A stretch of 64,000 bases of DNA from Pseudomonas brassicacearum subsp. neoaurantiaca (GCF_013608025.1 NZ_VDLV01000027.1:70334-134333); one strand, 5' to 3'. Positions 26,768 through 35,315 are shown, counted from the stretch's first letter. Translations and numbers: made by a program. Notes: generated from the letters alone by a model not told the origin.

Positions 26768-27580
26768 ATGCCCTTTGCAACAATCGACGGACAACCGCTC
26801 CATTACCTGGATCAAGGCCATGGCCCGGTGGTGGTATTGGGCAGCAGTTATTTGTGGGACCAGAGCATGTGGGCGCCGCAGATTGATGCTTTATCGGAGC
26901 ACTATCGAGTCATCGTCCCGGAACTGTGGGGCCATGGGCAGTCCGGGCGTTTGCCTGAGGGCATGAACTCGCTGGACGACCTGTCCCGTCAAACGCTGGC
27001 GTTGATGGATCACCTTGAAATCGATTGCTTCAACCTGGTCGGATTGTCGGTGGGCGGGATGTGGGGCGCACGGTTGGCGCTGGCCGCGCCCGAGCGCGTG
27101 AAGTCGCTGGTACTGATGGACACCTACGTCGGCGTCGAGCCGGAACCGACCCGGCTGTATTACTTCTCGCTGTTCGACAAGATCGAAGCCAGCGGTGCGA
27201 TTCCCGAGCCTTTGCTGGACATCATTGTGCCGATCTTCTTCCGGCCGGGCATCGATCCGCAGTCGGCGCTCTATCAACAATTCCGTGCCACCCTGGCCGC
27301 ACTGCCGACCGACCGCCTGCACGACAGCATCGTGCCGCTGGGGCGGATCATTTTTGGTCGGGACGACATCCTGCCGCGCCTGCCCGGATTGAACGCCAAG
27401 CGCACGCTGGTGATGTGCGGCGACCAAGACAAGCCGCGGCCACCGTCCGAAGCGTTGGAAATGGCCGAGCTGATCGGGTGTGACCACGTGATGATTCCGC
27501 AGGCGGGGCATATTTCCAACCTGGAGAATCCGGAGTTTGTAACCGAGGCGTTGTTGAAATTCCTGAAACGGATGCACTGA
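26768..27580 (+). CDS. Alpha/beta hydrolase
   Basis: 270-residue alpha/beta-hydrolase. The likely triad is the Ser of GLSVGGMWG (nucleophile elbow), the Asp of VMCGDQDKPRPP and the His of IPQAGHISNLE. The start ATG at 26768 has GGAGG 6 bases upstream. It follows pvdL in the same direction but is separated by a REP pair and has no iron-starvation box, so a pyoverdine role is not shown. The substrate is unknown; it is distinct from the PvdG thioesterase family in length and motifs. Confidence 0.85.
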   Translation: MPFATIDGQPLHYLDQGHGPVVVLGSSYLWDQSMWAPQIDALSEHYRVIVPELWGHGQSGRLPEGMNSLDDLSRQTLALMDHLEIDCFNLVGLSVGGMWGARLALAAPERVKSLVLMDTYVGVEPEPTRLYYFSLFDKIEASGAIPEPLLDIIVPIFFRPGIDPQSALYQQFRATLAALPTDRLHDSIVPLGRIIFGRDDILPRLPGLNAKRTLVMCGDQDKPRPPSEALEMAELIGCDHVMIPQAGHISNLENPEFVTEALLKFLKRMH

Positions 27581-27583
27581 CTT

Positions 27584-27716
27584 TGTGGCGAGGGAGCTTG
27601 CTCCCGCTGGGCTGCGCAGCAGCCCCTGGTTCAGTTGCTGCGGTTCGTCAGGTTGATTGCATCCGCTTTTCTTGGGGTTGCTGCGCAACCCAGCGGGAGC
27701 AAGCTCCCTCGCCACA
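27584..27716. repeat. REP pair, family B (inverted)
   Basis: Inverted copies of a second element, GTGGCGAGGGAGCTTGCTCC plus CGCTGGGCTGCGCAGC, at 27584-27627 and 27681-27716 between convergent genes. Confidence 0.9.
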
Positions 27717-27731
27717 GGTCGGTGTACCGGA

Positions 27732-28499
27732 TCACTTCGGCCCGAGAATCTTCACCAGTTTGTCCGGCGACGGCGCGCCTTGCTGCTGTTGCAGTTCGCC
27801 CTGGTCATCCAGATAGAAGATCGCCGGCGTGGCGGAGAGCTCCAGCTCGTCCATCAACGCCTGGTTGGCGTCCAGTTTTGCCTGGATGGCCGGCGGTATC
27901 TCCTTGAGCGGCTTGAGCGGACTGGCCTTGCCGGCCTTCTCATGGTCCGCCAGGGCTTTTTCCGGCTCCTTGGCGGCGAGCAGCGCGGCCGATTTACCCG
28001 GGCTGTCTTCGCGGATGATGCCCACCATGATGTGGCGCAACTGCACCTTGCCGGCCTTAACCCAGGGCCGAGCCTGTTCCCAGAACATATTGCAATAAGG
28101 GCAGTTCGGGTCGCTGAACAGGTACACCGTGCGCGGAGCGTCCTTGTTGCCGTCGGCGATCCAGTGGCTGGTCTCCATCTTCGCCCAGATGGCCTTGGCC
28201 ATCGGGGCGTAGACCAGCTTTTGCAGCGGTTCGGCGCTCAGGTCCTTGCCGTCGGTGTCATACAGGTTGCCCAGCAGCACGTGCTGGCCATCCGGCGTCA
28301 GGTACAAGGCCATGCCACGGTTCTGGTACTGCGCTGCGTAACCGCGCAAGCCGTCCGGTGCTTCGAAGGTGCCGACAATCTTCGCGCCCTTGGCTTCGAT
28401 CTTCTTGATAGCCGCAGGCAACTCTTCGGCCTGGAGCAGCGGTGCTTGCAACAGCGCGCCGGCGAAGGCCAGGGTCAGCAGGTGGTGGAGGCGGGGCAT
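27732..28499 (-). CDS. dsbG: Thiol:disulfide interchange protein DsbG
   Basis: 255 residues with a signal peptide (LLTLAFAGALLQAPLLQAEE), an N-terminal dimerisation domain (LPAAIKKIEAKGAKIVGTF) and a thioredoxin fold with the active site CPYC in FSDPNCPYCNMFW. DsbG is a periplasmic reductase/isomerase that protects single cysteines from over-oxidation and is kept reduced by DsbD. The start at 28499 has AAGGAA 7 bases upstream. It overlaps the redoxin gene upstream by 25 bases and is the last gene of the dsbD-redoxin-dsbG operon. Confidence 0.93.
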   Translation of the reverse strand: MPRLHHLLTLAFAGALLQAPLLQAEELPAAIKKIEAKGAKIVGTFEAPDGLRGYAAQYQNRGMALYLTPDGQHVLLGNLYDTDGKDLSAEPLQKLVYAPMAKAIWAKMETSHWIADGNKDAPRTVYLFSDPNCPYCNMFWEQARPWVKAGKVQLRHIMVGIIREDSPGKSAALLAAKEPEKALADHEKAGKASPLKPLKEIPPAIQAKLDANQALMDELELSATPAIFYLDDQGELQQQQGAPSPDKLVKILGPK

Positions 28500-29344
28500 G
28501 GCAGTTTCCTTGTCGCGGGGTGGGCCGCCGTGGTCGAACCCGGCGTTTCGAAGTATTCCAGTGCCCGGGCCAGGCTCGCTTCGGATAACTCGCCCAGATG
28601 ACTGCCGAGCAGGCGGCCATCGGCGCCGTAGAACAGCGTCGTTGGCAGCGCCATCGAGCCGACAGCCTGGCCAAGGCGACCGCTGCCGTCGAACAACACG
28701 TTGGTGAGGCTCAAGCCCTGCGTGGCGAGGTAGGTGCTGACGCTCTGCATGCTTTCGGCCTGGTTGACGAACAGGAACGTCAGGTCCGGGCGCTGTTTCT
28801 GGGCTTCTTCCAATATAGGCATTTCGCGCCGGCAGGGCGGGCACCAGGTGGCCCACAGATTGATCACCAACGGGCCGCCCTGATAATCGATGAGGTTCAC
28901 GGTTTCGCCGTCGGCAGTGCGCAGGTCAATCTCCGGCAAGCGGGTGCCTTGTTCATAGATCGTCAGTGACATTGTTCCTACGAGCCAGAACAGCAGGCCG
29001 CCGGTGACACTGAAAGCCAGCGGTCGACGCAGGCCCGGACGGCGGCGCGCCCATAACAGGGCGCCGACCAGCAGCGCGACGATGCCCGGCCAGGCCAGGA
29101 AGCCGCCGTCGCGCAGGTCGACGATCTGCCACGGGTCATCCCGATAATGGGCCCAGTAAGCGATGACAAACCCGATCCTTGCGGCCAGGAGTCCCAGCAA
29201 GAACAGTCCGAACAGCACCGATTCGGGGTTTTCGCCGCCGCGCCTTGCGACCCTCCAGCCGACGAAAGTCGCCAAGGCCAATGCGCTGATCAGCAGCAAG
29301 TGATTGAGGGCGATGGCAAAGGTGCCCAAGGTCAACGTCAGCAT
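28475..29344 (-). CDS. Membrane-anchored TlpA/DsbE-like redoxin
   Basis: 289 residues. Four or so transmembrane segments at the N-terminus (ALNHLLLISALALATFVGW, VLFGLFLLGLLAARIGFV, FLAWPGIVALLVGALLW, LAFSVTGGLLFWLVG) are followed by a periplasmic thioredoxin-like domain with LWATWCPPCRREMPIL. The membrane part with GGFLAWPGI recalls prolipoprotein diacylglyceryl transferase-like folds fused to TlpA-type redoxins. It should pass electrons from DsbD to periplasmic thiols. The ATG at 29344 overlaps the dsbD stop codon, indicating coupling. In P. aeruginosa the equivalent gene lies between dsbD2 and dsbG. Confidence 0.85.
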   Translation of the reverse strand: MLTLTLGTFAIALNHLLLISALALATFVGWRVARRGGENPESVLFGLFLLGLLAARIGFVIAYWAHYRDDPWQIVDLRDGGFLAWPGIVALLVGALLWARRRPGLRRPLAFSVTGGLLFWLVGTMSLTIYEQGTRLPEIDLRTADGETVNLIDYQGGPLVINLWATWCPPCRREMPILEEAQKQRPDLTFLFVNQAESMQSVSTYLATQGLSLTNVLFDGSGRLGQAVGSMALPTTLFYGADGRLLGSHLGELSEASLARALEYFETPGSTTAAHPATRKLPCPASTTC

Positions 29345-31071
29345 CAAGGCGCGTTCCGGGTCATGTTCCAGCGCTCCAGGAAACCCTTGGCGTCGACTTC
29401 GCCGGTAATCCGCTGGTTGCGACGTTCTTCACCGTCGGTGCCGATCCACAACAGGCTGGGTGGTCCCGGTACCTGATAGCGGTTGAGCAGTTCGCGGCTG
29501 GCGGGCGTGTCGGCGGTGACGTCGAGGCGCAGCAGGCGCACGCCTTTCAGGGCGTCGAGCACCTCTGCGCGGCCGAATACCTGTTTTTCCATGATCTTGC
29601 AGGACACGCACCAGTCGGCGTAGTAATCCAGCATGACCCACTGGCCCTGGGCCTTGGCGGCGTCCAGTTCGCGTTGCAGGGCGGCGGGTTCGCTGACGGT
29701 GGTGAACGCGTCCCGGGCCTCGGCGGTCGCGGTGGTGCGGGCACCGCCGTAGACCTCCAGCGGTTTGAACAGGTCATCGCTGCCGCCCGCTGCCCCGATC
29801 ACCAGCAAGCTGCCCCACAACCCGAACAGCAGCGATACGCTGCCCCACAGATAGGCGGCGCGACCGAACCCTTCGGTCTGGCGCCAGGCGCAGTAGGCGG
29901 CGATCACCAGCAGCGCGCCCCACAGGCCGATCCACAGCGAGCCATCGATGACCGGGCGGATCATCAGCAGCGCGGTCCCCAGGAACAGAAAGCCGAACAC
30001 GCCTTTGAGCAGGTTCATCCAGGCGCCGGGCTTGGGCAGGAAGCGATTGCCGACAGTCACCAGCAGCAACAGCGGCAGGCCCATGCCGACGCCCATGGTG
30101 AACAGGATCAGGCCGCCGTGCAGCGCATTGCCGCTCTGGGCGATGTACAGCAGCGCGCCGGCCAAGGGGGCGGTCATGCAAGGGCCGACCAACAGACCGG
30201 ACAACGCCCCGAGAATGCCGGCGCCCAGCAGGTTGCCGCCACGGCGCTGACGGCCGGCGTTTTCCAGCCGATCGCGCAGCGCGGCCGGCAGCTGCAGCTC
30301 GAAGAATCCGAACATCGGCAACGCCAGCACCACGAACACCGCCGCGAAAGCTCCCAGCAGCCAGGGCTGCTGCAGCAATGCCTGGAGATTGGCCCCCAAC
30401 ACCGCCGCGAGCACACCCATGGCGGCGTACACCAGGGCCATGCTGATCACGTAGCTGCCGGCCAATGCCAGGCCGCGACGGGGTCCGGCGCCGCTGCCCA
30501 CCACCAATCCCGCCAGGATCGGCAGCATCGGCAGTGAGCAGGGGGTAAACGCCAACAACAGTCCCAGGCCAAAGAACACCAGCAGGCTCCAGCCCAATGC
30601 GCGCTGTTGCAGGCCGCTGGCCAGGGCCTGGTCCTGCGCCTCGCCCGTGGCTGTTGCCGGCGCGGCACCGCCCAGATCGACGACTTGGGTCTGGGGCGGA
30701 TAGCACAGGCCTGCATCGGCGCAGCCCTGGAAACCGACCTTGATCTTGCCGGTCGCCCCGGCGGGAATCTTCAGCTCCAGGGCCTGGCGATACACTTGCT
30801 GGTCGCCAAAGAATTCGTCGCTGTGTGCTTCGCCCTCGGGCAGCTTCGGTTTCTGCGCATCGGCCAGGCCATCGAACTTGAGCCGCTGCTGATATAGGTA
30901 ATACCCGTCGGCGATCTGCCAGAACAATTGAGTTTCACCAGAATCCAGGCGTTCGGAAGTGAAGACGAATGCCTTCTCCACCGGCAGGAAATCGGGTTTG
31001 GTTTCGAAAGGATTGGCGGCCTGGGCCAGGCCCGAGATCACGAACAGCCACAGCAAAAACAATCGACGCAT
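29344..31071 (-). CDS. dsbD: Thiol:disulfide interchange protein DsbD
   Basis: 575 residues. Signal peptide (LFLLWLFVISGLAQA); N-terminal alpha domain with GCADAGLCYPPQTQ; eight-helix membrane beta domain with redox cysteines in FTPCSLPMLP and VGPCMTAPLAG; C-terminal thioredoxin-like gamma domain with YYADWCVSCKIMEK. It moves electrons from cytoplasmic thioredoxin to periplasmic partners such as DsbG. ATG 31071 with AAGG 8 bases upstream is preferred to a TTG at 31077. It is divergent from dsbR, with a candidate regulator site between them. Confidence 0.95.
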   Translation of the reverse strand: MRRLFLLWLFVISGLAQAANPFETKPDFLPVEKAFVFTSERLDSGETQLFWQIADGYYLYQQRLKFDGLADAQKPKLPEGEAHSDEFFGDQQVYRQALELKIPAGATGKIKVGFQGCADAGLCYPPQTQVVDLGGAAPATATGEAQDQALASGLQQRALGWSLLVFFGLGLLLAFTPCSLPMLPILAGLVVGSGAGPRRGLALAGSYVISMALVYAAMGVLAAVLGANLQALLQQPWLLGAFAAVFVVLALPMFGFFELQLPAALRDRLENAGRQRRGGNLLGAGILGALSGLLVGPCMTAPLAGALLYIAQSGNALHGGLILFTMGVGMGLPLLLLVTVGNRFLPKPGAWMNLLKGVFGFLFLGTALLMIRPVIDGSLWIGLWGALLVIAAYCAWRQTEGFGRAAYLWGSVSLLFGLWGSLLVIGAAGGSDDLFKPLEVYGGARTTATAEARDAFTTVSEPAALQRELDAAKAQGQWVMLDYYADWCVSCKIMEKQVFGRAEVLDALKGVRLLRLDVTADTPASRELLNRYQVPGPPSLLWIGTDGEERRNQRITGEVDAKGFLERWNMTRNAP

Positions 31072-31118
31072 GGACAAAGCCTTAGAACGAAGCTAGTGAG
31101 AGGCACAGTGGCGACTGG

Positions 31119-31138
31119 CGATTAACCGTCGATTAACC
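31119..31138. promoter_or_regulatory. Direct-repeat site, likely DsbR box
   Basis: CGATTAACC occurs twice, 11 bases apart, giving ATTAAC-N5-ATTAAC, the layout bound by PmrA/QseB-type regulators. It also contains TTA-N8-TTAA (31122-31136), which is the DsbR motif as I recall it from P. aeruginosa. It lies in the dsbD-dsbR divergent promoter region. Confidence 0.7.
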
Positions 31139-31245
31139 CAGCGATACTGGCAAGTGCCAATGATCGCCCATATTTGCCCGACTCGTCGCATAATGTCGGC
31201 TTAATCGGCCGCCCGCCTAATCTACCTTTTTCCGTGGGGCTAACC

Positions 31246-31926
31246 ATGCACGTACTGGTCTGCGAAGACGATGAGTTGATTGCCAGCGGCATCGTTGCCG
31301 GGCTCACGGCTCAAGGCCTGACCGTCGAGCACGTCGCCACCGCATCGGCGGCCCGCGCGATGGTCGGCGTGGCGACGTTCGACGTCATGGTATTGGACCT
31401 GGGCCTGCCGGATGAAGACGGCCTCAAGTTGCTCAAGCAACTGCGCCAGCAAGGCCTGGAAATGCCTGTGCTGATCCTCACCGCGCGGGATTCGGTGACT
31501 GACCGTGTCGATGGCTTGCAGGCCGGGGCCGATGACTACTTGCTCAAGCCTTTCGACCTGCGCGAACTGGCGGCGCGCTTGCACACGCTGCTGCGGCGCG
31601 TGGCTGGGCGCAGTGTCAACCTGATCGAACATGGCCGCCTGACCTATGACCCGAGCAGCCGGGAAACCACATTGGCCGGCCAGCCGGTGGACTTGTCCCG
31701 CCGCGAGCAGTCGTTGTTGCAGGCGTTGCTGCACAGCCGTGGCCGGGTACTCTCCACCGAGCAGCTCAAGGACAGCGTCTATGGCTTCAACGACGAGCTG
31801 GAAAGCAACGCCCTGAACGTCCATATCCATCACCTGCGGCGCAAGTTGGGCAACGGGATTGTCGAGACGGTGCGCGGCCTGGGTTATCGCCTGGGGCCGG
31901 CCGATGGCGGGGAATCCTCCAAGTGA
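31246..31926 (+). CDS. dsbR: OmpR-family response regulator DsbR
   Basis: 226 residues: receiver domain (VLVCEDDELIASG; phospho-acceptor Asp in VMVLDLGLPDEDG; Lys in YLLKPFDLREL) and winged-helix DNA-binding domain (SRREQSLLQALLHSRGRVLS, NVHIHHLRRKLG, VRGLGYRL) of the PmrA/QseB subgroup. The gene order dsbG-redoxin-dsbD // regulator-kinase is that of P. aeruginosa PA2476-PA2480, where DsbRS responds to copper and activates dsb genes. The kinase gene begins within the stop codon of this gene. Confidence 0.85.
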   Translation: MHVLVCEDDELIASGIVAGLTAQGLTVEHVATASAARAMVGVATFDVMVLDLGLPDEDGLKLLKQLRQQGLEMPVLILTARDSVTDRVDGLQAGADDYLLKPFDLRELAARLHTLLRRVAGRSVNLIEHGRLTYDPSSRETTLAGQPVDLSRREQSLLQALLHSRGRVLSTEQLKDSVYGFNDELESNALNVHIHHLRRKLGNGIVETVRGLGYRLGPADGGESSK

Positions 31927-33257
31927 TCAGCCTGCGACTGCGCTTGAGCCTGACCCTCGGCGCGGCCTTTACCCTGATCTGGGCCTTGGCTGCGGCATGG
32001 ATGCTCAGCGACCTGCGCAACCAGATGATGTTCTCCCTCGACCAACGCCTGGTGGCCTCGGCGCGGATGGTCGCCGGGTTGCTGGAGCAGTTGCCGCCGG
32101 TTCCGAGCAAAGGTGAAGGCACCCATTTCAGCGCCGAGCAATTGAATGTCCCGGGCGGCATGGCCTGCCAGGTCAGCTCCCTGCGCGGGGAAATTCTCGC
32201 GCGCAGCCATGACACCCCGGGGCAGCCCCTGGAAGCCGAGAAAATGGGCTTCCACGACCAGATGATCGATGGCGCACCATGGCGCAGCTTCACCTTGGCC
32301 CGAGGTGACTTGCGCATCACCACCGCCGACCGCCAGATCGAGCGCGAGGCCTTGAACCTGTCGGTGCTGCTGGCGGCCTCGGTGCCGGTCGGCGTGGCCT
32401 TGCTCGGTTGCCTGTGCCTGCTGTGGCTGGGCATCGGCCAGGGCCTGGCGCCGCTCAACCGCATGCGCGATGCACTGACGCGGCGCAACGCCGATTCCCT
32501 CGAGCCGCTGCAGATTCATCCACTGCCCAGCGAGTTGCGGCCCTTGCTGGAAACCCAGAACCAGTTGCTCCTGCGCATCGGCAAGACCATCGAGCGCGAG
32601 CGACGGTTGACCGGCGATGCCGCCCATGAACTGCGCAGCCCGCTGACGGCCATCAAGACTCACCTGCAAGTGGCGCGCATGACCGACGGCGCCGCCCGTG
32701 ACCAGTCCCTGGCCCGGGCGGAAGAGGGCGCCGACCGGTTGCATCGCACGCTGGAACAACTGTTGCTGCTGGCCCGGGTGGAGGGCAGCCTGTCGTTCGA
32801 TGACGGGGTGCAATGCAACGCCGAGCAGGTTGCGCGGCTGGCCATCCAGGACGCGACCGGCGGCGCGCCCCAGCGGATCAGGTTGCAGGTGTCGCCTCAA
32901 CTGACCGATGCGCCTGTGCAGATGCCGGCGGTGCTGTCCATCGCCGCGCTGCGTAACCTGTTGGAAAACGCCTTGCGCCATACGCCGGACGATACTGACG
33001 TCGAGCTGAACCTGGAAATGGTTGGCCAGCGCGTGCGTTTCCAAGTGCGCGATCACGGCCCTGGCATCGCTGCCGACGATATCCAACACCTGACCCAGCG
33101 CTTCTGGCGCAATGGCCAGAGCAATGGCTGCGGGCTCGGGCTGGCAATTGTCCAAGCCATCGTCCAGCGTTGCGGCTGTGGCCTGCAATTCGACAGCCGC
33201 CCGGACGGGCTGCGGGTCGAGTTGACCGTGCCGGTACAACTATCGCCCGGTTCGTAG
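31923..33257 (+). CDS. dsbS: Sensor histidine kinase DsbS
   Basis: 444-residue membrane kinase. Two transmembrane helices (LTLGAAFTLIWALAAAWML; LNLSVLLAASVPVGVALLG) bracket a periplasmic domain of about 115 residues; the phospho-acceptor His is in GDAAHELRSPLTAIK and ATP-binding boxes are NLLENALRHTP, RDHGPGIAADD and GCGLGLAIV. The only periplasmic Cys is residue 82, which is the position reported for Cu(I) sensing in P. aeruginosa DsbS. It starts with GTG overlapping the dsbR TGA. Confidence 0.85.
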   Translation: MISLRLRLSLTLGAAFTLIWALAAAWMLSDLRNQMMFSLDQRLVASARMVAGLLEQLPPVPSKGEGTHFSAEQLNVPGGMACQVSSLRGEILARSHDTPGQPLEAEKMGFHDQMIDGAPWRSFTLARGDLRITTADRQIEREALNLSVLLAASVPVGVALLGCLCLLWLGIGQGLAPLNRMRDALTRRNADSLEPLQIHPLPSELRPLLETQNQLLLRIGKTIERERRLTGDAAHELRSPLTAIKTHLQVARMTDGAARDQSLARAEEGADRLHRTLEQLLLLARVEGSLSFDDGVQCNAEQVARLAIQDATGGAPQRIRLQVSPQLTDAPVQMPAVLSIAALRNLLENALRHTPDDTDVELNLEMVGQRVRFQVRDHGPGIAADDIQHLTQRFWRNGQSNGCGLGLAIVQAIVQRCGCGLQFDSRPDGLRVELTVPVQLSPGS

Positions 33258-33263
33258 ATAACC

Positions 33264-33397
33264 CGTGGCGAGGGAGCTTGCGCCCGCTGGACCGCGCAGC
33301 GTGCCCAAACCTGTGGGCTTGATTCATCTGACAGTCCGCGTGTCCTGGCTTGAGGGGCTGCTCCGCAGCCCAGCGGGAGCAAGCTCCCTCGCCACGG
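33264..33397. repeat. REP pair, family B (inverted)
   Basis: Inverted family B copies at both ends (33264 onward and up to 33397) between dsbS and pvdH. The right copy ends only 14 bases before the pvdH iron-starvation box. Confidence 0.88.
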
Positions 33398-33411
33398 TCT
33401 TCACTCGGCAG

Positions 33412-33435
33412 TAAATCCTTGCCTCGCTGATGCGT
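33412..33435 (+). promoter_or_regulatory. PvdS iron-starvation box of pvdH
   Basis: TAAAT (33412-33416), 16 bases, CGT (33433-33435): an exact match to TAAAT-N16-CGT. The predicted transcript starts near 33442 and has a leader of about 80 bases with overlapping hairpins and a short out-of-frame ORF. Confidence 0.9.
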
Positions 33436-33521
33436 TTCCACAACAAGGAAACCTGCATGTGCGCTTCGGAATGCGCACCTGCCCGGTGCGCCTTTTGGTC
33501 ACTCATCCCGGGGTCGAGAAC

Positions 33522-34931
33522 ATGCCAGTCACCAGTCCTGTCCAAGCACCGCCAGCACGGGTCAGCCCTGCGCCGGTCGAGACGCTTTACCAATTCAACG
33601 AATCACCCTTGCTGGCTCGTCAGAGCCGCCAGGAATCCAATGCCCGCAGCTATCCACGGCGAATCCCCCTGGCCCTCAAGCGCGCCAAGGGTCTGTACGT
33701 AGAAGATGTCGAGGGCCGCACGTTCATCGATTGCCTGGCCGGCGCCGGCACGCTGGCGCTGGGGCACAACCACCCGGTGGTGATCGAGGCGATCCAGCAA
33801 GTGCTCGCCGATGAATTGCCCCTGCATACCCTGGACCTGACCACGCCAGTCAAGGACCGCTTTGTCCAGGACCTGTTCGGCCTGTTGCCGCCGGCCCTCG
33901 CCGCCGAAGCGAAAATCCAGTTTTGCGGACCCACCGGTACCGACGCGGTGGAGGCGGCGCTCAAACTGGTCCGCACCGCAACGGGGCGTAGTACGGTGTT
34001 GTCGTTCCAGGGCGGTTATCACGGGATGAGCCAGGGCGCGTTGAGCCTGATGGGCAGCCTGGGGCCGAAGAAACCTTTGGGGGCCTTGCTCAGCAATGGC
34101 GTCCAGTTCATGCCGTATCCCTACGATTACCGCTGCCCGTTCGGACTGGGCGGTGCGGAGGGGATCAAGGCCAACCTGCATTACCTGGAAAACCTGTTGA
34201 ACGATCCTGAGGCCGGCGTGCAATTGCCAGCAGCGGTCATCGTCGAAGTGGTGCAGGGCGAGGGCGGTGTCATACCGGCCGACCTGGATTGGCTGCGCGG
34301 CCTGCGGCGAATCACCGAGCAGGCCGGGGTGGCGCTGATCGTCGATGAAATCCAGAGTGGCTTTGGCCGGACCGGCAAGATGTTCGCGTTCGAGCACGCC
34401 GGAATCATTCCGGACGTGGTCGTGCTGTCCAAGGCGATTGGCGGCAGCCTGCCGCTGGCGGTCGTGGTGTATCGCGACTGGCTCGACACCTGGCTGCCGG
34501 GAGCCCATGCCGGGACTTTCCGCGGCAACCAGATGGCCATGGCCGCCGGTTCGGCGGTGATGCGCTACCTGGTGGAGCACAACTTGTCGGCCCACGCCGC
34601 CGCCATGGGTGAGCGCTTGAGCGAGCACTTGCACATCCTGCAGCGGGATTTCCCGCAGTTGGGCGACATTCGCGGTCGCGGGCTGATGCTTGGCGTCGAG
34701 TTGGTGGACCCGACCGGCAAGCCGGACGCCCTGGGACATCCGCCGGTTCATGCACGCCTGGCGCCACGGTTGCAGCGTGAATGCCTCAAGCGCGGATTGA
34801 TCCTCGAGCTGGGTGGCCGACAGGGCGGGGTGGTGCGTTTCCTGCCGCCGTTGATCATTACCGCAGCGGAAATCGACCGGGTCGCCGAGATTTTCCGGCG
34901 CGCCCTGGAAGCCGCCGTCGCCGATGCCTAA
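33522..34931 (+). CDS. pvdH: Diaminobutyrate-2-oxoglutarate aminotransferase PvdH
   Basis: 469 residues, the length of P. aeruginosa PvdH. A PLP-dependent class-III aminotransferase that makes L-2,4-diaminobutyrate from aspartate semialdehyde for the chromophore. Motifs: FCGPTGTDAVEAALKL, FQGGYHGMSQGALSL, the PLP-site Asp in LIVDEIQSGFGRTG, and the Schiff-base Lys in VVLSKAIGGSLP. The start at 33522 matches the family N-terminus (MPVTSPVQAP); a GTG at 33459 would add 21 residues. It has its own PvdS promoter and is followed by mbtH. Confidence 0.94.
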   Translation: MPVTSPVQAPPARVSPAPVETLYQFNESPLLARQSRQESNARSYPRRIPLALKRAKGLYVEDVEGRTFIDCLAGAGTLALGHNHPVVIEAIQQVLADELPLHTLDLTTPVKDRFVQDLFGLLPPALAAEAKIQFCGPTGTDAVEAALKLVRTATGRSTVLSFQGGYHGMSQGALSLMGSLGPKKPLGALLSNGVQFMPYPYDYRCPFGLGGAEGIKANLHYLENLLNDPEAGVQLPAAVIVEVVQGEGGVIPADLDWLRGLRRITEQAGVALIVDEIQSGFGRTGKMFAFEHAGIIPDVVVLSKAIGGSLPLAVVVYRDWLDTWLPGAHAGTFRGNQMAMAAGSAVMRYLVEHNLSAHAAAMGERLSEHLHILQRDFPQLGDIRGRGLMLGVELVDPTGKPDALGHPPVHARLAPRLQRECLKRGLILELGGRQGGVVRFLPPLIITAAEIDRVAEIFRRALEAAVADA

Positions 34932-34952
34932 TTTTGAGCCGGCCCGGTACGT
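34929..34952 (+). promoter_or_regulatory. PvdS iron-starvation box of mbtH
   Basis: TAATT (34929-34933), 16 bases, CGT (34950-34952). The TAA of this box is also the stop codon of pvdH. It gives mbtH its own PvdS promoter with a leader of about 55 bases. Confidence 0.8.
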
Positions 34953-35015
34953 TCCTTTTCATACCTTGGCAGCGCCGATGGCGCGGCAAACCTTGAGCAA
35001 CGACGGAGAAACACC

Positions 35016-35240
35016 ATGACTTCAGTATTCGACCGCGAGGACATCCTCTTCCAGGTCGTGGTCAACCACGAAGAACAATATTCGATCTGGCCAGACTACA
35101 AGGCCGTTCCGGAAGGCTGGCGCGCCGTCGGCAAAAGCGGCTTCAAAAAGGAATGCCTGGCCTACATCGAAGAGGTCTGGACCGACATGCGGCCGTTGAG
35201 CTTGCGCAAGAAGATGGAAGAGCAGGCGGCGGCTCACTGA
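35016..35240 (+). CDS. MbtH-like NRPS accessory protein
   Basis: 74-residue MbtH-family protein (SVFDREDILFQVVVNHEEQYSIWP, then VPEGWRAVGKSG and CLAYIEEVWTDMRPLSLR). Such proteins bind adenylation domains and are needed for their folding and activity, here most likely in PvdL and the second synthetase. The Trp pair typical of the family (IWP and GW) is present. GGAG lies 8 bases before the ATG. The pvdH-mbtH arrangement matches PA2413-PA2412 of P. aeruginosa. Confidence 0.95.
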   Translation: MTSVFDREDILFQVVVNHEEQYSIWPDYKAVPEGWRAVGKSGFKKECLAYIEEVWTDMRPLSLRKKMEEQAAAH

Positions 35241-35315
35241 ATGAAGAACCTGTGGCAGCAAGGAGGCCTTCCACAGGAGGGATGTGGAATACAAACCCTG
35301 CAGTAACATCAGAAC

